DNA of 64,000 nucleotides from Gracilibacillus boraciitolerans JCM 21714 (GCF_000521485.1 NZ_BAVS01000002.1:1-64000); one strand, 5' to 3'; positions 27,935 to 37,318 are shown, counted from the stretch's first letter. Notes: generated by a model not told the origin, from the sequence alone. Program-made: numbers and translations.

Positions 27935-28056
27935 AAGTGGCCATTAAATGCTGAAAAGTGGCCATAAAACCTCATAAAGTGGCCATAAAGATATCAAAAG
28001 TGACCATAAAAATGCAGAAAGTGGCCATAAAAGGTTTAAAAGTGGCCAATAAATCT
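27935..28056. repeat. Six-copy, exactly 21-base-period tandem element
   Basis: The core GTGGCCATAAA occurs, with small variations, starting at 27937, 27958, 27979, 28000, 28021 and 28042. The spacing is 21 bases every time. The intervening bases differ between copies except for flanking A residues, so this is not a simple duplicated block. Each core holds the palindrome TGGCCA (TGACCA in copy 4). It fills the gap between gluconokinase and larB. Twenty-one bases is two helical turns, so all cores face the same side of the DNA. I do not recognise the element. Confidence 0.85.
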
Positions 28057-28099
28057 GATGTCATAGTATTATGTGCATCTATTTTTTGGATGTGATCAA

Positions 28100-28847
28100 A
28101 TGTTAGAAGAAGTATTAAAAAAAGTTGCAAATGGCGAACTATCTCCAGAGGACGCACAAAAAGAATTAGCGACTTTTGAGAACCTAGGGTTTGCGAAGGT
28201 AGATCATCATCGGAAAAAGCGACAGGGATTTCCTGAAGTTATCTTCGGTGAAGGCAAGGAAGCGTCACATATTATCGATATTTCCCGGGCAATGATGAAA
28301 AAGAATGATAATATATTAGTAACTCGAATTAACTCAGAAAAAGCAGAAGCTGTCGTTCAAGTATTGCCAAACTTTAATTATGATCATATAAGTCGTACAC
28401 TTTCATGAAAATAGTGAGGATAATGTCATTTCAAAGGGTTACGTTGCGATTGTTTGCGCTGGTACTTCGGATTTGTCAGTTGCTGAAGAAGCGGCAAAAA
28501 CAGCAGAAGCTTTTAATGTGGAAGTAAGACGGTTTTATGATGTAGGTGTTGCAGGAATTCATCGGTTATTCGCACATATCGATGAAATCCGAGAAGCAAC
28601 CGTTTCTGTCGTTATTGCCGGAATGGAAGGTGCACTGCCAAGTGTAGTTGGCGGTTTAGTATCACATCCTATTATCGCAGTTCCGACTAGTGTTGGATAT
28701 GGTGCTAATTTCCAAGGATTATCAGCACTGTTAACGATGTTGAATTCCTGTGCGTCTGGAATCAGTGTTGTAAACATTGATAACGGTTTTGGAGCTGCGT
28801 ACAACGCGGTGATTATTCAACGTATTGCGGATTCTAATAAAGAATAA
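28100..28847 (+). CDS. larB: LarB, nickel-pincer cofactor carboxylase/hydrolase (frame interrupted)
   Basis: LarB carboxylates nicotinic acid adenine dinucleotide and releases AMP, the first step of the LarA cofactor pathway. The N-terminus ([22 protein letters not shown], then [10 protein letters not shown]) is typical of LarB. The C-terminal half is the AIR-carboxylase-like domain, with [30 protein letters not shown] and [43 protein letters not shown] in pieces along 28460-28820. The frame breaks near 28388-28400; removing one base joins the halves into 248 residues. ATG 28100 is chosen for its GGATGTG upstream. It is the last lar gene before a terminator. Confidence 0.9.
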
Positions 28848-28854
28848 CAAAACA

Positions 28855-28893
28855 AGGAGGTCGAAAATCACTTTTCGGTCTCCTTTCTTTTTA
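28855..28893 (+). terminator. Terminator after larB
   Basis: AAGGAGGTCGAAAA and TTTTCGGTCTCCTT form a long stem with a T-rich tail (CTTTTT). It separates the larA operon from the nickel transporter operon. Confidence 0.8.
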
Positions 28894-28951
28894 ATCGTTT
28901 TTCGATATGAATTAAAAGACTGTTGAGCATTATACGTAACTTATTCTCTCA

Positions 28952-28960
28952 TGTTATAAT
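28952..28960 (+). promoter_or_regulatory. Extended -10 promoter of the nickel transporter operon
   Basis: TGTTATAAT at 28952-28960 is an extended -10 element (TGn-TATAAT) 40 bases upstream of the first start codon. No good -35 box is seen at the correct distance, which extended -10 promoters tolerate. Confidence 0.5.
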
Positions 28961-28999
28961 AAATAGAGTTATTTTAGAAAATGATAGGAGTCATTGAAA

Positions 29000-30592
29000 T
29001 TGAAAAAATATATTTTTATAATACTAGTATTAATCACTAGTATATTAGTAGGTTGTAATGAAAAAACGCTGTCTACTAATGCGAAATCTCAAAATCAAGA
29101 TCAGTTAACGTTAGCAATCGGTGGCGAACCGGAGAATGGATTTGATCCGACAACAGGATGGGGGAAGATATGGATCTCCTTTATTTCAAAGTACGCTTTT
29201 AAGTCAGAATAAGGATCTGGAAGTAAGCTATGATTTAGCAACTGAATATCATGTTTCCAATGATGCACAAATTTGGGTCGTCTCCATTCGCGAAGATGTT
29301 TCATTCTCAGATGGACAGGAATTAACGGTAGACGACGTGATTTTCACATACGAAACAGCAAAAAATGCTCAGTCAACTGTGGATTTAACTAATTTAGAAA
29401 AAGTAGAGAAAACAGATAAAAATCAAATAACCTTTTATTTAAAAGAGCCGCAGTCCACTTTTTTATATACCTTACAAACATTAGGCATCGTGCCGGAACA
29501 TGCTTATGATAATCATTATGCAGAACAGCCGATTGGTTCCGGTCCCTATCAGTTTGTGGAATGGCGTAAAGGAGAACAATTGATTGTCGAACGAAATCCT
29601 TATTATTACGGGGACTCACCTGTTTTTGAGAGGTTAACCTTTTTGTTTGTAGGAGAAGATCAGGCACTTGCAGCTGCCAAAGCAGGACAAGTTGATGTCT
29701 TATCAATTCCGATTACTTTTTCAGATCAGGAAATTGATGGAATGAAACGTTTATCCTTCGAGAGTGTTGATAATCGCGGGGTAATGTTGCCTTATCCGAG
29801 TCCAGGTTTTAATGAAGACGGCGAGCCGATTGGAAATGCAGTGACTTCCGATATTGCGATACGAAAGGCAATGAATGTTGCTGTAGATCGCGATGCAATA
29901 GTTGAAGGAGTATTGCATGGAGAGGGAACGGTGGCGTATTCTAGTGTCGATGGGCTTCCATGGGGTAATTCGGATATAGCAATCGAAGATAATAACCAGG
30001 CAAAAGCAGAACAGATTTTAACGGATGCTGGCTGGCAGCGTGGAGCAGATCATATATTTGAAAAAAATGGTCAAAAAGCTAGTTTAACATTGTATTATCC
30101 TTCTGGAGACCAAATGCGCCAAGCCTTATCTTTGGTGTTTGCAGATATGATGACAAAATTTGGAATAGAAATAAGTACAAAAGGTGCAGCTGGAATGAAA
30201 TAGAACGTCAAATGCATGCAAATCCTGTGATGATGGGGGGGTGGGGGGGCAGTCATAATCCGATCGAACTCTACTCCTTATATCGTTCTAATATGAAGGG
30301 TATTGATTACTATAATGCCAATTATTATCAAAATCAGCAGGTGGATGACTATTTAGAACAAGCTATGCATGCAACTTCCGAGAAAGAAGCAAATCAATTT
30401 TGGCAAAAGGCACAGTGGGATGGAACAACCGGTATGAGTATGCTTGGCGATGCACCGTGGGTATGGCTAGTGAACCTAAATCATATCTATTATGTGAATG
30501 AAAATATCGATATTGGAAAACAAAAAGTCCAACCTCATGGGCATGGCTGGCCAATCACAGATTTTATCACAGAATGGGAAAAAGTAGATTAA
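29000..30592 (+). CDS. nikA: NikA/OppA-type nickel-binding lipoprotein (frame interrupted twice)
   Basis: The precursor has a lipoprotein signal ending in ILVGC, then TLAIGGEPENGFDPTTGWGRYGSPLFQSTLL, the N-terminal sequence usual for NikA-type members of the SBP_bac_5 family. Frame breaks: the G5 run at 29160-29164 should be G4, and a T is missing near 30197 (GCAGCTGG should be GCAGCTTGG). Corrected, the protein is 530 residues. Nickel is inferred from family resemblance and from the lar genes beside it; a peptide or other metal chelate remains possible. TTG 29000 lies 9 bases after AGGAG. Confidence 0.82.
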
Positions 30593-30614
30593 AAGATAAA
30601 GGAGACTTATAGTA

Positions 30615-31604
30615 ATGGCACGCTTCATTTTCTTGAAATTTTTTCGTTTAATCACCTTGCTCTTTGTAGTAAGTCTCCTTACTTTTATACTCGTGAGTAT
30701 GTCTCCGATCGATCCAATTAGGGCTTACATTGGCGCAGATATGTTACTGGTTAGTGCAGAACAGCGAGAGCTGATTGAAGCGTATTGGGGGATTAAATCA
30801 ATCCATTTATATTCAGTACTTTCATTGGATTACAAGCCTTCTTACTGGTGATTTTGGTACTTCCTTCATTTATCGTCTGCCTGTTATTGATGTTATTGCC
30901 GATCGGTTTTTCTCATCGATTCTTTTAATTGGAATGTCATGGGTCTTGTCTGGTTTAGTTGGAATCGGATTAGGTTCAATTGCAGCAATGAAAAGAGGTT
31001 CCGTACTTGACCGGTTAATTAAAGGATATTGTTATTTGTTATTGTCGACACCAGGTTTTTGGTTAGGATTATTGCTGTTAATGGTATTTTCTGTTTGGTT
31101 AGGAGTTTTTCCGACAGGATTGAGTGCACCGATTGGAGTAACAGCTTCAGAAATTACGATAGGTGACAAAATGTATCATGCAATTTTACCAGCTATCACC
31201 TTAAGCCTCATAGGTGTTGCTAATGTCTGTTTACATACGAGAGAAAAATTGCTGGATATACTACAAACCCCCCCTTTTATCCTGCAAGCACGAGCAAATG
31301 GTTTTACTGGTTTTTATTTATTTAAAAGGCATGCCTTACGTAATATGCTGCTTCCAGCTATTTCGGTTCATTTCGCGTCTTTTGGGGGGAATTGTTTGGC
31401 GGTGCGATTTTGGTCGAACAGGTCTTTAGTTATCCCGGATTAGGTCAAGCAGTGGTGGATGCAGGTTTGCAGGGAGATATCCCCTTATTTTTGGCGATCG
31501 TATTAATTAGTGCCTGTTTTGTTTTTGTCGGAAACTGGATAGCCGATATTTTTTACTATTTGCTTGATCCACGTTTACGGAAAAGGGGGGGGACAGGATC
31601 ATGA
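30615..31604 (+). CDS. nikB: NikB-type ABC permease (frame interrupted twice)
   Basis: The protein begins ARFIFLKFFRLITLLFVVSLLTFILVSMSPIDPI, typical of the first permease of Opp/Nik transporters. The G5 run near 30787 should be G4 (EAYWGLNQSIYIQYFHW). The G6 run near 31384 should probably be G4, to give FASFGELFGGAILVEQVFSYPGLGQAV. Corrected length is about 328 residues. The permease loop is seen in ILQARANGFTGFYLFKRHALRNMLLP. The stop overlaps the next start by four bases (ATGA). Confidence 0.82.
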
Positions 31605-32410
31605 AAAAAAGATGATTTTCTCACTTTTGCTCTTTTTATGCTTGTATATTATCTCGCTTTCGATTGATTCCACTATGATCAAAATCAATTTATTAGCTAT
31701 AAATCAATCACCTAGACTCAGTCACTTATTCGGTACAGATTGGCTTGGCCGGGATATGCTGCTAAGGACGTTAAAAGGACTACAATTAAGTATAAGTATT
31801 GGTTTAGTGACGGCAGTGCTTTCTACCATTCTTGGAGTATTAATCAGCTTTGCAGCTTCTATTCATCCATCAATAGATAAGTTGGTTACCTGGTTAATTG
31901 ATCTCTTTTTAAGTTTACCACATTTGGTCACTCTGATTTTAATATCATTCGTTCTCGGTGGCGGTTTTAAAGGGGGTTGCAATTGGCTTAATATTAACAC
32001 ATTGGCCATCGATTGCCCGTGTGCTGCGAGCGGAAATCATGCAGCTACAGGAAATGCCATATGTACAGATGTCTAAGCAATTTGGAAAAAGGTTTTGGTG
32101 GAGAGCGAGACATCACTTTTTACCGCATCTACTGCCACAAATAATGGTTGGCTTTACGTTAATATTTCCTCATGCGATTCTCCATGAGGCATCGATTACC
32201 TTTTTAGGTTTTGGTTTGTCTGCTGAAGAGCCTGCCATCGGTATTATTTTATCAGAATCAATGCAGTATCTATCGAGTGGTATGTGGTGGTTAGCATTCT
32301 TTCCAGGGGCGGTCCTTTTAGTAATGATTATTATCTTTCAAGGTTTTGCTTCTTCATTCAAAAACTACTTAGAAAGGGATCGATCATATGAACGACATGT
32401 TAAGCATTAA
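31601..32410 (+). CDS. nikC: NikC-type ABC permease (frame interrupted twice)
   Basis: ATG 31601 overlaps the nikB stop. The A7 run that follows should be A8, giving MKKKMIFSLLLFLCLYIISL. The G5 run near 31973 should be G4, giving GGGFKGVAIGLILTHWPSIARVLRAEI. With both, the protein is 269 residues. HLFGTDWLGRDMLLRTLKG is the conserved N-terminal motif of the second permease in this family, and EASITFLGFGLSAEEPAIG is its C-terminal hallmark. It forms the channel with nikB. Confidence 0.82.
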
Positions 32411-33188
32411 TAAGTTGTCGATTTTTCACAAAACTAGTAATCTTCCACTATTAGATGCTATTGATTTAACAATAAATGATGGAGAAATAGTTGCATTGGT
32501 TGGTGCGAGTGGTTCAGGGAAAAGTTTAATTACGCAAGCTATCTTTCAGCTTTTACCTGATAATTTACAACAAGAAGGAACGATACTTTTTCGAGATCTG
32601 CCTATTACACCTGTAGATCGAGGAAGTCAAATTGCATTAATTCCACAGTCAATTGATGCACTTGACCCGTTAATGACTGTAGGAAAGCAAATTCAAGGTT
32701 TGATACAAGGAAACAATCCTCGACAAAAAATGTTAGTGTTGTTAAGTCGATTAGGTCTAAAGAAAGAGATTGCTAGTCGCTATCCTTTCGAGTTGTCAGG
32801 TGGACAAGCACGAAGAATTTTAGTAGCTATTGCTCTTGGCAGCTCTGCAGATGTAATCATTGCGGATGAACCAACTCCAGGCTTAGACGATGAAGCGAAA
32901 GCAGAAATGTTAACTTTACTAAAAGAAGTGCAATCGGCTGGTAAATCGATGCTGCTGATTACCCATGACTTTGATGTTGCAATAAATCTGGCGGATCGAA
33001 TTGCTGTAATGGAAAAAGGAAAAATTATCGAAGTCACCCACTGTGACAACTTTGAAGAGTTCGGTGAAAACTTATACCATCCATTCACAAAGAAACTTTG
33101 GAATTCATTACCGCAACATCAATTTTATCACGATGCCAATTGTCCATGTAAAACTCTGAATATACTAAGGAAGATAAATGAGAGATAA
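32388..33188 (+). CDS. nikD: NikD-type ABC transporter ATPase
   Basis: The 266-residue ATPase shows Walker A GASGSGKS (residues about 39-46), an unusual signature LSGGQARRILVAIAL, Walker B VIIADEPTPGLD and the H-loop THDF. It starts 23 bases inside nikC, so translation is coupled. Opp/Nik-type importers use two different ATPases; this is the first. The frame is intact. Confidence 0.85.
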   Translation: MNDMLSINKLSIFHKTSNLPLLDAIDLTINDGEIVALVGASGSGKSLITQAIFQLLPDNLQQEGTILFRDLPITPVDRGSQIALIPQSIDALDPLMTVGKQIQGLIQGNNPRQKMLVLLSRLGLKKEIASRYPFELSGGQARRILVAIALGSSADVIIADEPTPGLDDEAKAEMLTLLKEVQSAGKSMLLITHDFDVAINLADRIAVMEKGKIIEVTHCDNFEEFGENLYHPFTKKLWNSLPQHQFYHDANCPCKTLNILRKINER

Positions 33189-33234
33189 CGGCGGAAGACA
33201 CTCTGAAAAATCTCTTTTTAGAAGGAGTATCTAA

Positions 33235-33861
33235 ATGTTAAAAATTGATAACATATCCTATTCATTGCCAAACGGTCAGGCTCTTTTTAAAAATATGTCA
33301 ATGATCATCGAATATGGAGAAATTATAGGAATAAGTGGTGCCAGTGGAATTGGCAAGACGACTTTTTCGAAAGTTGTTGCCGGTTATATATCGCAAGAAA
33401 CAGGTGATATAAATTGGAAGCAAAAAAAACATAAAGCACATCCTATCCAATTGATTTGGCAGCATCCTGAACTTGCAGTTAACCCCAAATGGCGAATACA
33501 AAAAATATTAGAAGAAGCAGGATCACTGGATGCTTCTTTACTAATCGATTTAAATATTTCTCTGGAATGGTTAAATCGGTATCCTTACCAACTTTCTGGA
33601 GGGGGGGAATTACAACGGGTCTGTATTGCAAGGTGTTTGTTAGCTAAACCAAAGTTTATCATAGCCGATGAGATTACAAGCATGTTAGATGCCATCTCAC
33701 AAGCAGAAATATGGAAAGTACTACTCGATTATGTGAAAAAAAATAATGTTGGTTTAGTGATTATTAGTCATGATAAAATTTTATTAGATAAATTATGTAA
33801 TAAAATTTTAGATTTTTCGGAATTAATGAAACCGATTAAGCAGAAAAATCGTATAAACTAG
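33235..33861 (+). CDS. nikE: NikE-type ABC transporter ATPase
   Basis: The 208-residue ATPase has Walker A GASGIGKTT, signature LSGGGELQR, Walker B FIIADEITSMLD and H-loop ISHD. The signature should read LSGGELQR; the extra Gly comes from a G7 run at 33601-33607, one of the clearest examples of the run expansion. It is somewhat short compared with NikE proteins of about 260 residues, lacking the C-terminal extension. ATG 33235 follows AGAAGGAG. It ends the nickel transporter operon. Confidence 0.83.
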   Translation: MLKIDNISYSLPNGQALFKNMSMIIEYGEIIGISGASGIGKTTFSKVVAGYISQETGDINWKQKKHKAHPIQLIWQHPELAVNPKWRIQKILEEAGSLDASLLIDLNISLEWLNRYPYQLSGGGELQRVCIARCLLAKPKFIIADEITSMLDAISQAEIWKVLLDYVKKNNVGLVIISHDKILLDKLCNKILDFSELMKPIKQKNRIN

Positions 33862-33886
33862 TAAGATTAGAAAGGGTGAAAATCTA

Positions 33887-34369
33887 ATGCGAGAACAGCC
33901 AAATGAAAGAATTGCTACAGATGCAGTAAAGGCATGGCAGTTAACAGCACATCTATTTGCTATTATTCCATTGCTAATAACAATAGCAGCCTTTGTTATT
34001 GCGTACTTTTTTGATTTTCTATCGTATTGGGTAGGATTAATTGCACTGGCAGTCACAATTGTAGAGTGGGTGGTAACAGCATTAATTATTCCTAAACTAC
34101 GATGGAAAAGATGGCGATATCAAATCTATGATCAGGAGATCTACATACAACATGGTATCTTAATTGTTACCAGAACAGTAGTGCCAATGATTCGCGTGCA
34201 ACATGTCGATACACAACAAGGGCCAATACTTAAAAAATACGGTCTGTCCACTTTGCAAATATCCACTGCAGCAACCACTCATGAGATCCCAGCATTATTA
34301 GAAGAAGAAGCAGCGGATTTACGTGACCAAATATCGGAACTAGCGAGGGTGGAACAAGATGATGTCTGA
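33887..34369 (+). CDS. ydbS: YdbS-like bacterial PH domain protein
   Basis: The 160-residue protein has two membrane helices (about residues 24-45 and 50-70) followed by a bPH2 domain starting RWRYQIYDQEIYIQHGIL and including VVPMIRVQHVDTQQGP. It overlaps the next gene by 11 bases. In Bacillus, ydbS and ydbT form the same pair. They are thought to have a membrane or stress-protection role, but no enzymatic function is known. It follows nikE by 25 bases and may be co-transcribed. Confidence 0.82.
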   Translation: MREQPNERIATDAVKAWQLTAHLFAIIPLLITIAAFVIAYFFDFLSYWVGLIALAVTIVEWVVTALIIPKLRWKRWRYQIYDQEIYIQHGILIVTRTVVPMIRVQHVDTQQGPILKKYGLSTLQISTAATTHEIPALLEEEAADLRDQISELARVEQDDV

Positions 34370-35813
34370 ACCAAAGCGACTACACCCGGCAGCGATGATT
34401 TTTAATACCATTCAAGCAATCAGGCAGACGATTTTTGGATTTTTACCATTGGTAATTTTAGCGGTTGGAAATGATATGTGGATATATGTGATCATTGGAG
34501 CTTCGGTATTAGCAGCACTTATTATTATATTTAGTATCCTATCATGGTTTCGTTATACGTATCAGTTACAAGAAGATCAGATTCGCATTCATCAAGGAAT
34601 CTTAATAAGAAAAAAACGTACCATCTCTAAGCATCGAATTCAATCTATTGATCTTTCGCAGAACCTCATTCACCGAATATTAGGCTTAACGAAGGTTCAA
34701 ATTGAAACAGCTGGAAGTGACCATCGCATCGATGCAGCACTTTCTGCCGTGACAATGGCAGAAGGTAAAAAGCTTCATGATCAACTTAAATATAAAAAAC
34801 AAGTCGTACAAGAGGAAGAAGTAACGGAAACAACTGTCGAAGCAGAAGCAGTAGATTATCCTCAGAAAAAGATAACGCCTAAGGCATTAGTGATAGCTGG
34901 ATCAACATCAGGCAGTTTCGGGATCATCTTAGGGTTATTTGGTCTTGGTTTTTCTGAATTGGAAAGTGTCATTCCTGACCGATTTTATAATAATGTGTCA
35001 GAATGGATGTTCTCTCAGGCAATGCAGGTTCTCATCATTTTTGCGATTATTATTTTTATTATATTATGGGCTTTAGGAATATTGACAACCTTAATTCAAT
35101 ACTGGAACTTTACGATTACCAGATATGATAAGGAATTGTTTATTACGAGGGGGGGTTTAATTGAGAAAAAACAATCCACTATTCCATTAAAACGAATTCA
35201 AGCTGTAGGAATTAAAGAAACACTAATTAGACAACCATTAGGTTTTGCTACCTTGTATGTGGAGATTGCAAGCGGTGAGATAGGACAAAATCAAGATATG
35301 CATACTTTGATTTTCCCGCTCATACGAAAAAGTCAGGTAGCAGCTTTTATCCAGGAATTATTGCCAGAGTATCACTATCAGACAGAAGGTATGATATCGC
35401 TACCGAAAAAATCGATTCCATATTATTTATTTCGTCTAGGTATTTTACCTTTTATTGCGACGATTGTGATTGCAATTTTGTTTTTTGAATTTGCCTGGAT
35501 TCCACTCATGGTTACAGGTCTAGCATGTTTATATGGTTATTTCCAGTTTCAAACGACAGGTTATCTCCTGCAAGATCAACAGCTGATGATTCAAAGTCGG
35601 GGGGGAATAAGTAAAGATACTGCCTTAGTTCATCATAAAAGACTGCAGTCACTCAAAAAGAAACAGCATATTTTACATCGTAAGCAAGAATTGGCTACGT
35701 TAGATACAGCGATTTTAAATAAATTTGTCGGTCGCCACCTTGTCGTGAGAGAGCTAAAGGTAGAAGATGTCGACAAAATTGCGGATTGGTATTCCTATCG
35801 AATAAATTCTTAA
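34359..35813 (+). CDS. ydbT: YdbT-like protein with repeated bacterial PH domains
   Basis: The 484-residue membrane protein has paired helices (about 20-55, 180-245 and 355-400), each followed by a bPH2 module. These read RYTYQLQEDQIRIHQGILIRKKRTISKHRIQSID, TRYDKELFITRG(G)LIEKKQSTIPLKRIQA and TGYLLQDQQLMIQSRG(G)ISKDTALVHHKRLQS, in pieces across the protein. Two G7 runs (35149 and 35598) add a Gly in the second and third modules at equivalent places. Function unknown; it pairs with YdbS. Confidence 0.82.
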   Translation: MMSEPKRLHPAAMIFNTIQAIRQTIFGFLPLVILAVGNDMWIYVIIGASVLAALIIIFSILSWFRYTYQLQEDQIRIHQGILIRKKRTISKHRIQSIDLSQNLIHRILGLTKVQIETAGSDHRIDAALSAVTMAEGKKLHDQLKYKKQVVQEEEVTETTVEAEAVDYPQKKITPKALVIAGSTSGSFGIILGLFGLGFSELESVIPDRFYNNVSEWMFSQAMQVLIIFAIIIFIILWALGILTTLIQYWNFTITRYDKELFITRGGLIEKKQSTIPLKRIQAVGIKETLIRQPLGFATLYVEIASGEIGQNQDMHTLIFPLIRKSQVAAFIQELLPEYHYQTEGMISLPKKSIPYYLFRLGILPFIATIVIAILFFEFAWIPLMVTGLACLYGYFQFQTTGYLLQDQQLMIQSRGGISKDTALVHHKRLQSLKKKQHILHRKQELATLDTAILNKFVGRHLVVRELKVEDVDKIADWYSYRINS

Positions 35814-35843
35814 AAGTCTCTTATTGTAAGGGGGGGCTTTTTT
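35812..35843 (+). terminator. Terminator after ydbT
   Basis: AAAAGTCTC and the G-run plus CTTTTTT can form a stem. The G7 run is probably expanded, so the true stem may be better than it looks. Confidence 0.6.
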
Positions 35844-36015
35844 ATATTAATAGTAACTTCTTTTTCTTAAATACATTGACGTACTTTTTCGTTAGGTGTA
35901 ATATGTTTCCTATGAGAAACTTTTTGAGTGTTATGACATATATATATTTATGTATAATATGAATATAATATTTGATTTTATTCATCAATAGTGGGGGGGA
36001 GAGGGGGGGAAACTT

Positions 36016-36872
36016 ATGGAAATGGAAGGGGGGGTAGTTTTTGCATTTAGTTTAACATTGTTAGCAGGTCTTGCTACAGGGGGGGTTGGCAGTGTATTAG
36101 CGTTTTTTACTTCTAGTACAAACACGAAATTTTTATCATGGGCTTTAGGGTTTTCCGCTGGTGTAATGATTTATGTGTCAATGGTAGAAATATTTGTAAA
36201 AGCTAAAGATTCTTTAGTAGGAGAATTAGGAGAAACCTCTGGTAATTGGATGACGGTTGCAGGGTTTTTTACGGGAATGATTTTAATTGCATTGATTGAT
36301 AAATTTATTCCATCTCAAGGAAATCCACATGAATTAAAAAAAGTAGAAGATATGAATAAAAATCCTAATGGTGATGAAGCTTTATTGAAAATGGGAACAT
36401 TTACTGCTTTAGCGATCGGAATTCACAATTTTCCAGAGGGGGATTGCTACTTTTACTGCGGCCTTACAAGATCCTGCATTAGGGATTGCTATCGCAGTTG
36501 CCATAGCAATTCATAATATTCCAGAAGGCATTGCCGTATCTGTACCCATTTATTTTGCATCAGGTGATAAAAAGAAAGCCTTCAAATTATCCTTTTTATC
36601 AGGCTTATCAGAACCTATTGGGGGCATTAGCAGCATTTTTATTTTTACTGCCATTCTTATCGGAAGTATTGTTTGGAATGATTTTTGCAGGTGTAGCAGG
36701 AATTATGGTTTTTATTTCGTTAGATGAACTATTACCTGCTGCGAAAAAGTATGATGAAGCACATACCTCTATTTATGGACTTATCACAGGTATGGCGGTC
36801 ATGGCTCTAAGCTATTATTGTTTATATAAAAGTAAAAACGGGGATGGTTTCCCCCCCGTTTTTACTTTCTAA
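36016..36872 (+). CDS. ZIP-family (ZupT-like) metal transporter (frame interrupted twice)
   Basis: The protein begins [29 protein letters not shown] (dashes mark likely extra Gly codons from G7 runs) and has eight membrane segments. The metal-binding helices read [14 protein letters not shown] and [18 protein letters not shown], the two HNxPEG motifs of ZIP transporters. G5 runs at about 36437 and 36620 should each be G4; corrected, the protein is 284 residues. It probably imports zinc or related divalent cations. A direct role with the nickel system is not indicated. It is monocistronic with a strong terminator. Confidence 0.88.
36831..36867. terminator. Bidirectional terminator between the ZIP gene and a small membrane protein gene
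   Basis: AGTAAAAACGGGG and CCCCGTTTTTACT form a 13-base stem with T runs on both strands. The right arm carries C7 against G4 on the left, so three extra C are unpaired. This is direct internal evidence that the C run has been lengthened by three. Confidence 0.88.
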
Positions 36873-36996
36873 TCATTTTTACGATAAAGACGATAATCGC
36901 AATTACTAATAAAATGTGAATTAATCCGCCTGCAAATTCAAATAGAAATCCTAATAACCATGCTAATAATAAAATACCTATAATTGTCCAAATCAT
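36862..36996 (-). CDS. Small membrane protein, Lmo0937-like
   Basis: The 44-residue product consists of two hydrophobic stretches (IWTIIGILLLAWLLGFLFEFAGGLIHILLVIAIIVFIVKM, given here in one line only as its key Trp, Gly-Gly and Lys positions) and ends in IRK. Small proteins of this type are common in Bacilli, often stress-induced, with unknown function. ATG 36996 follows AAGGAG. Confidence 0.75.
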   Translation of the reverse strand: MIWTIIGILLLAWLLGFLFEFAGGLIHILLVIAIIVFIVKMIRK

Positions 36997-37191
36997 TTGT
37001 AAACACTCCTTTGTAATTTGTATAAGTATAAGATACCCATATACTATTTTCTTAAACTTTTTTCGAAAAATGTTGAAAAATGATGAATCGATTGTTATAA
37101 TAAAACACATCACGTTAAGAGATTGTAAATGATTAATTAAGTTTTAGTAAAGGTGCAGGCGATTAGATGCTAGTTTTGGATAATTCAAAAT

Positions 37192-37262
37192 GCGGGTGTA
37201 GTTTAGTGGTAAAACCTCAGCCTTCCAAGCTGATGTCGAGGGTTCGATTCCCTTCACCCGCT
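37192..37262 (+). tRNA. tRNA-Gly (anticodon TCC)
   Basis: The acceptor stem GCGGGTG pairs with CACCCGC. The D-loop is GTTTAGTGGTAAAAC, the anticodon stem TCAGC/GCTGA encloses CTTCCAA, and the T arm is AGGGTTCGATTCCCT. The discriminator T is followed by an encoded CCA at 37263-37265. It is 71 bases long, normal for tRNA-Gly. Confidence 0.95.
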
Positions 37263-37277
37263 CCATACATAGTGAGC

Positions 37278-37318
37278 AAACGTAGTGTTTCGTTTTAAAT
37301 GAAGCATTACGTTTTTTT
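37278..37318 (+). terminator. Terminator after tRNA-Gly
   Basis: AAACGTAGTGTTTC and GAAGCATTACGTTT form an imperfect stem followed by T7. From 37319 to 37584 I see no gene, only AT-rich DNA and the promoter region of the next gene. Confidence 0.7.

Noticed and set aside
27972-28157. A minus-strand frame across the 21-base array encoding a repeated FMATF-like heptad
   Set aside because: The period is seven codons, so any array of this kind gives a repeating peptide. There is no ribosome site, and flanking genes are all on the plus strand.
28100-28847. A LarC1/LarC2-like frameshifted gene
   Set aside because: LarC is known to need a frameshift, but the text on both sides here is LarB (AIR-carboxylase-like, CAGTSDL and GVAGIHRLF), not LarC.
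29000-32410. Programmed frameshifting in nikA, nikB and nikC
   Set aside because: The breaks occur at G5 or A7 runs of the same kind as in dozens of other genes, without conserved slippery-site architecture, and simple one-base corrections restore every protein.
2240-36010. G6-G8 runs before start codons as a special class of ribosome binding site
   Set aside because: They share the run-length anomaly seen in coding and spacer DNA, so their true sequence is probably a shorter, ordinary purine-rich site.
36016-36872. The ZIP transporter as a nickel importer for the lar system
   Set aside because: It has its own promoter and terminator, no ROK operator, and lies beyond the YdbS/YdbT genes. 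A dedicated NikABCDE-like system is already next to larB.
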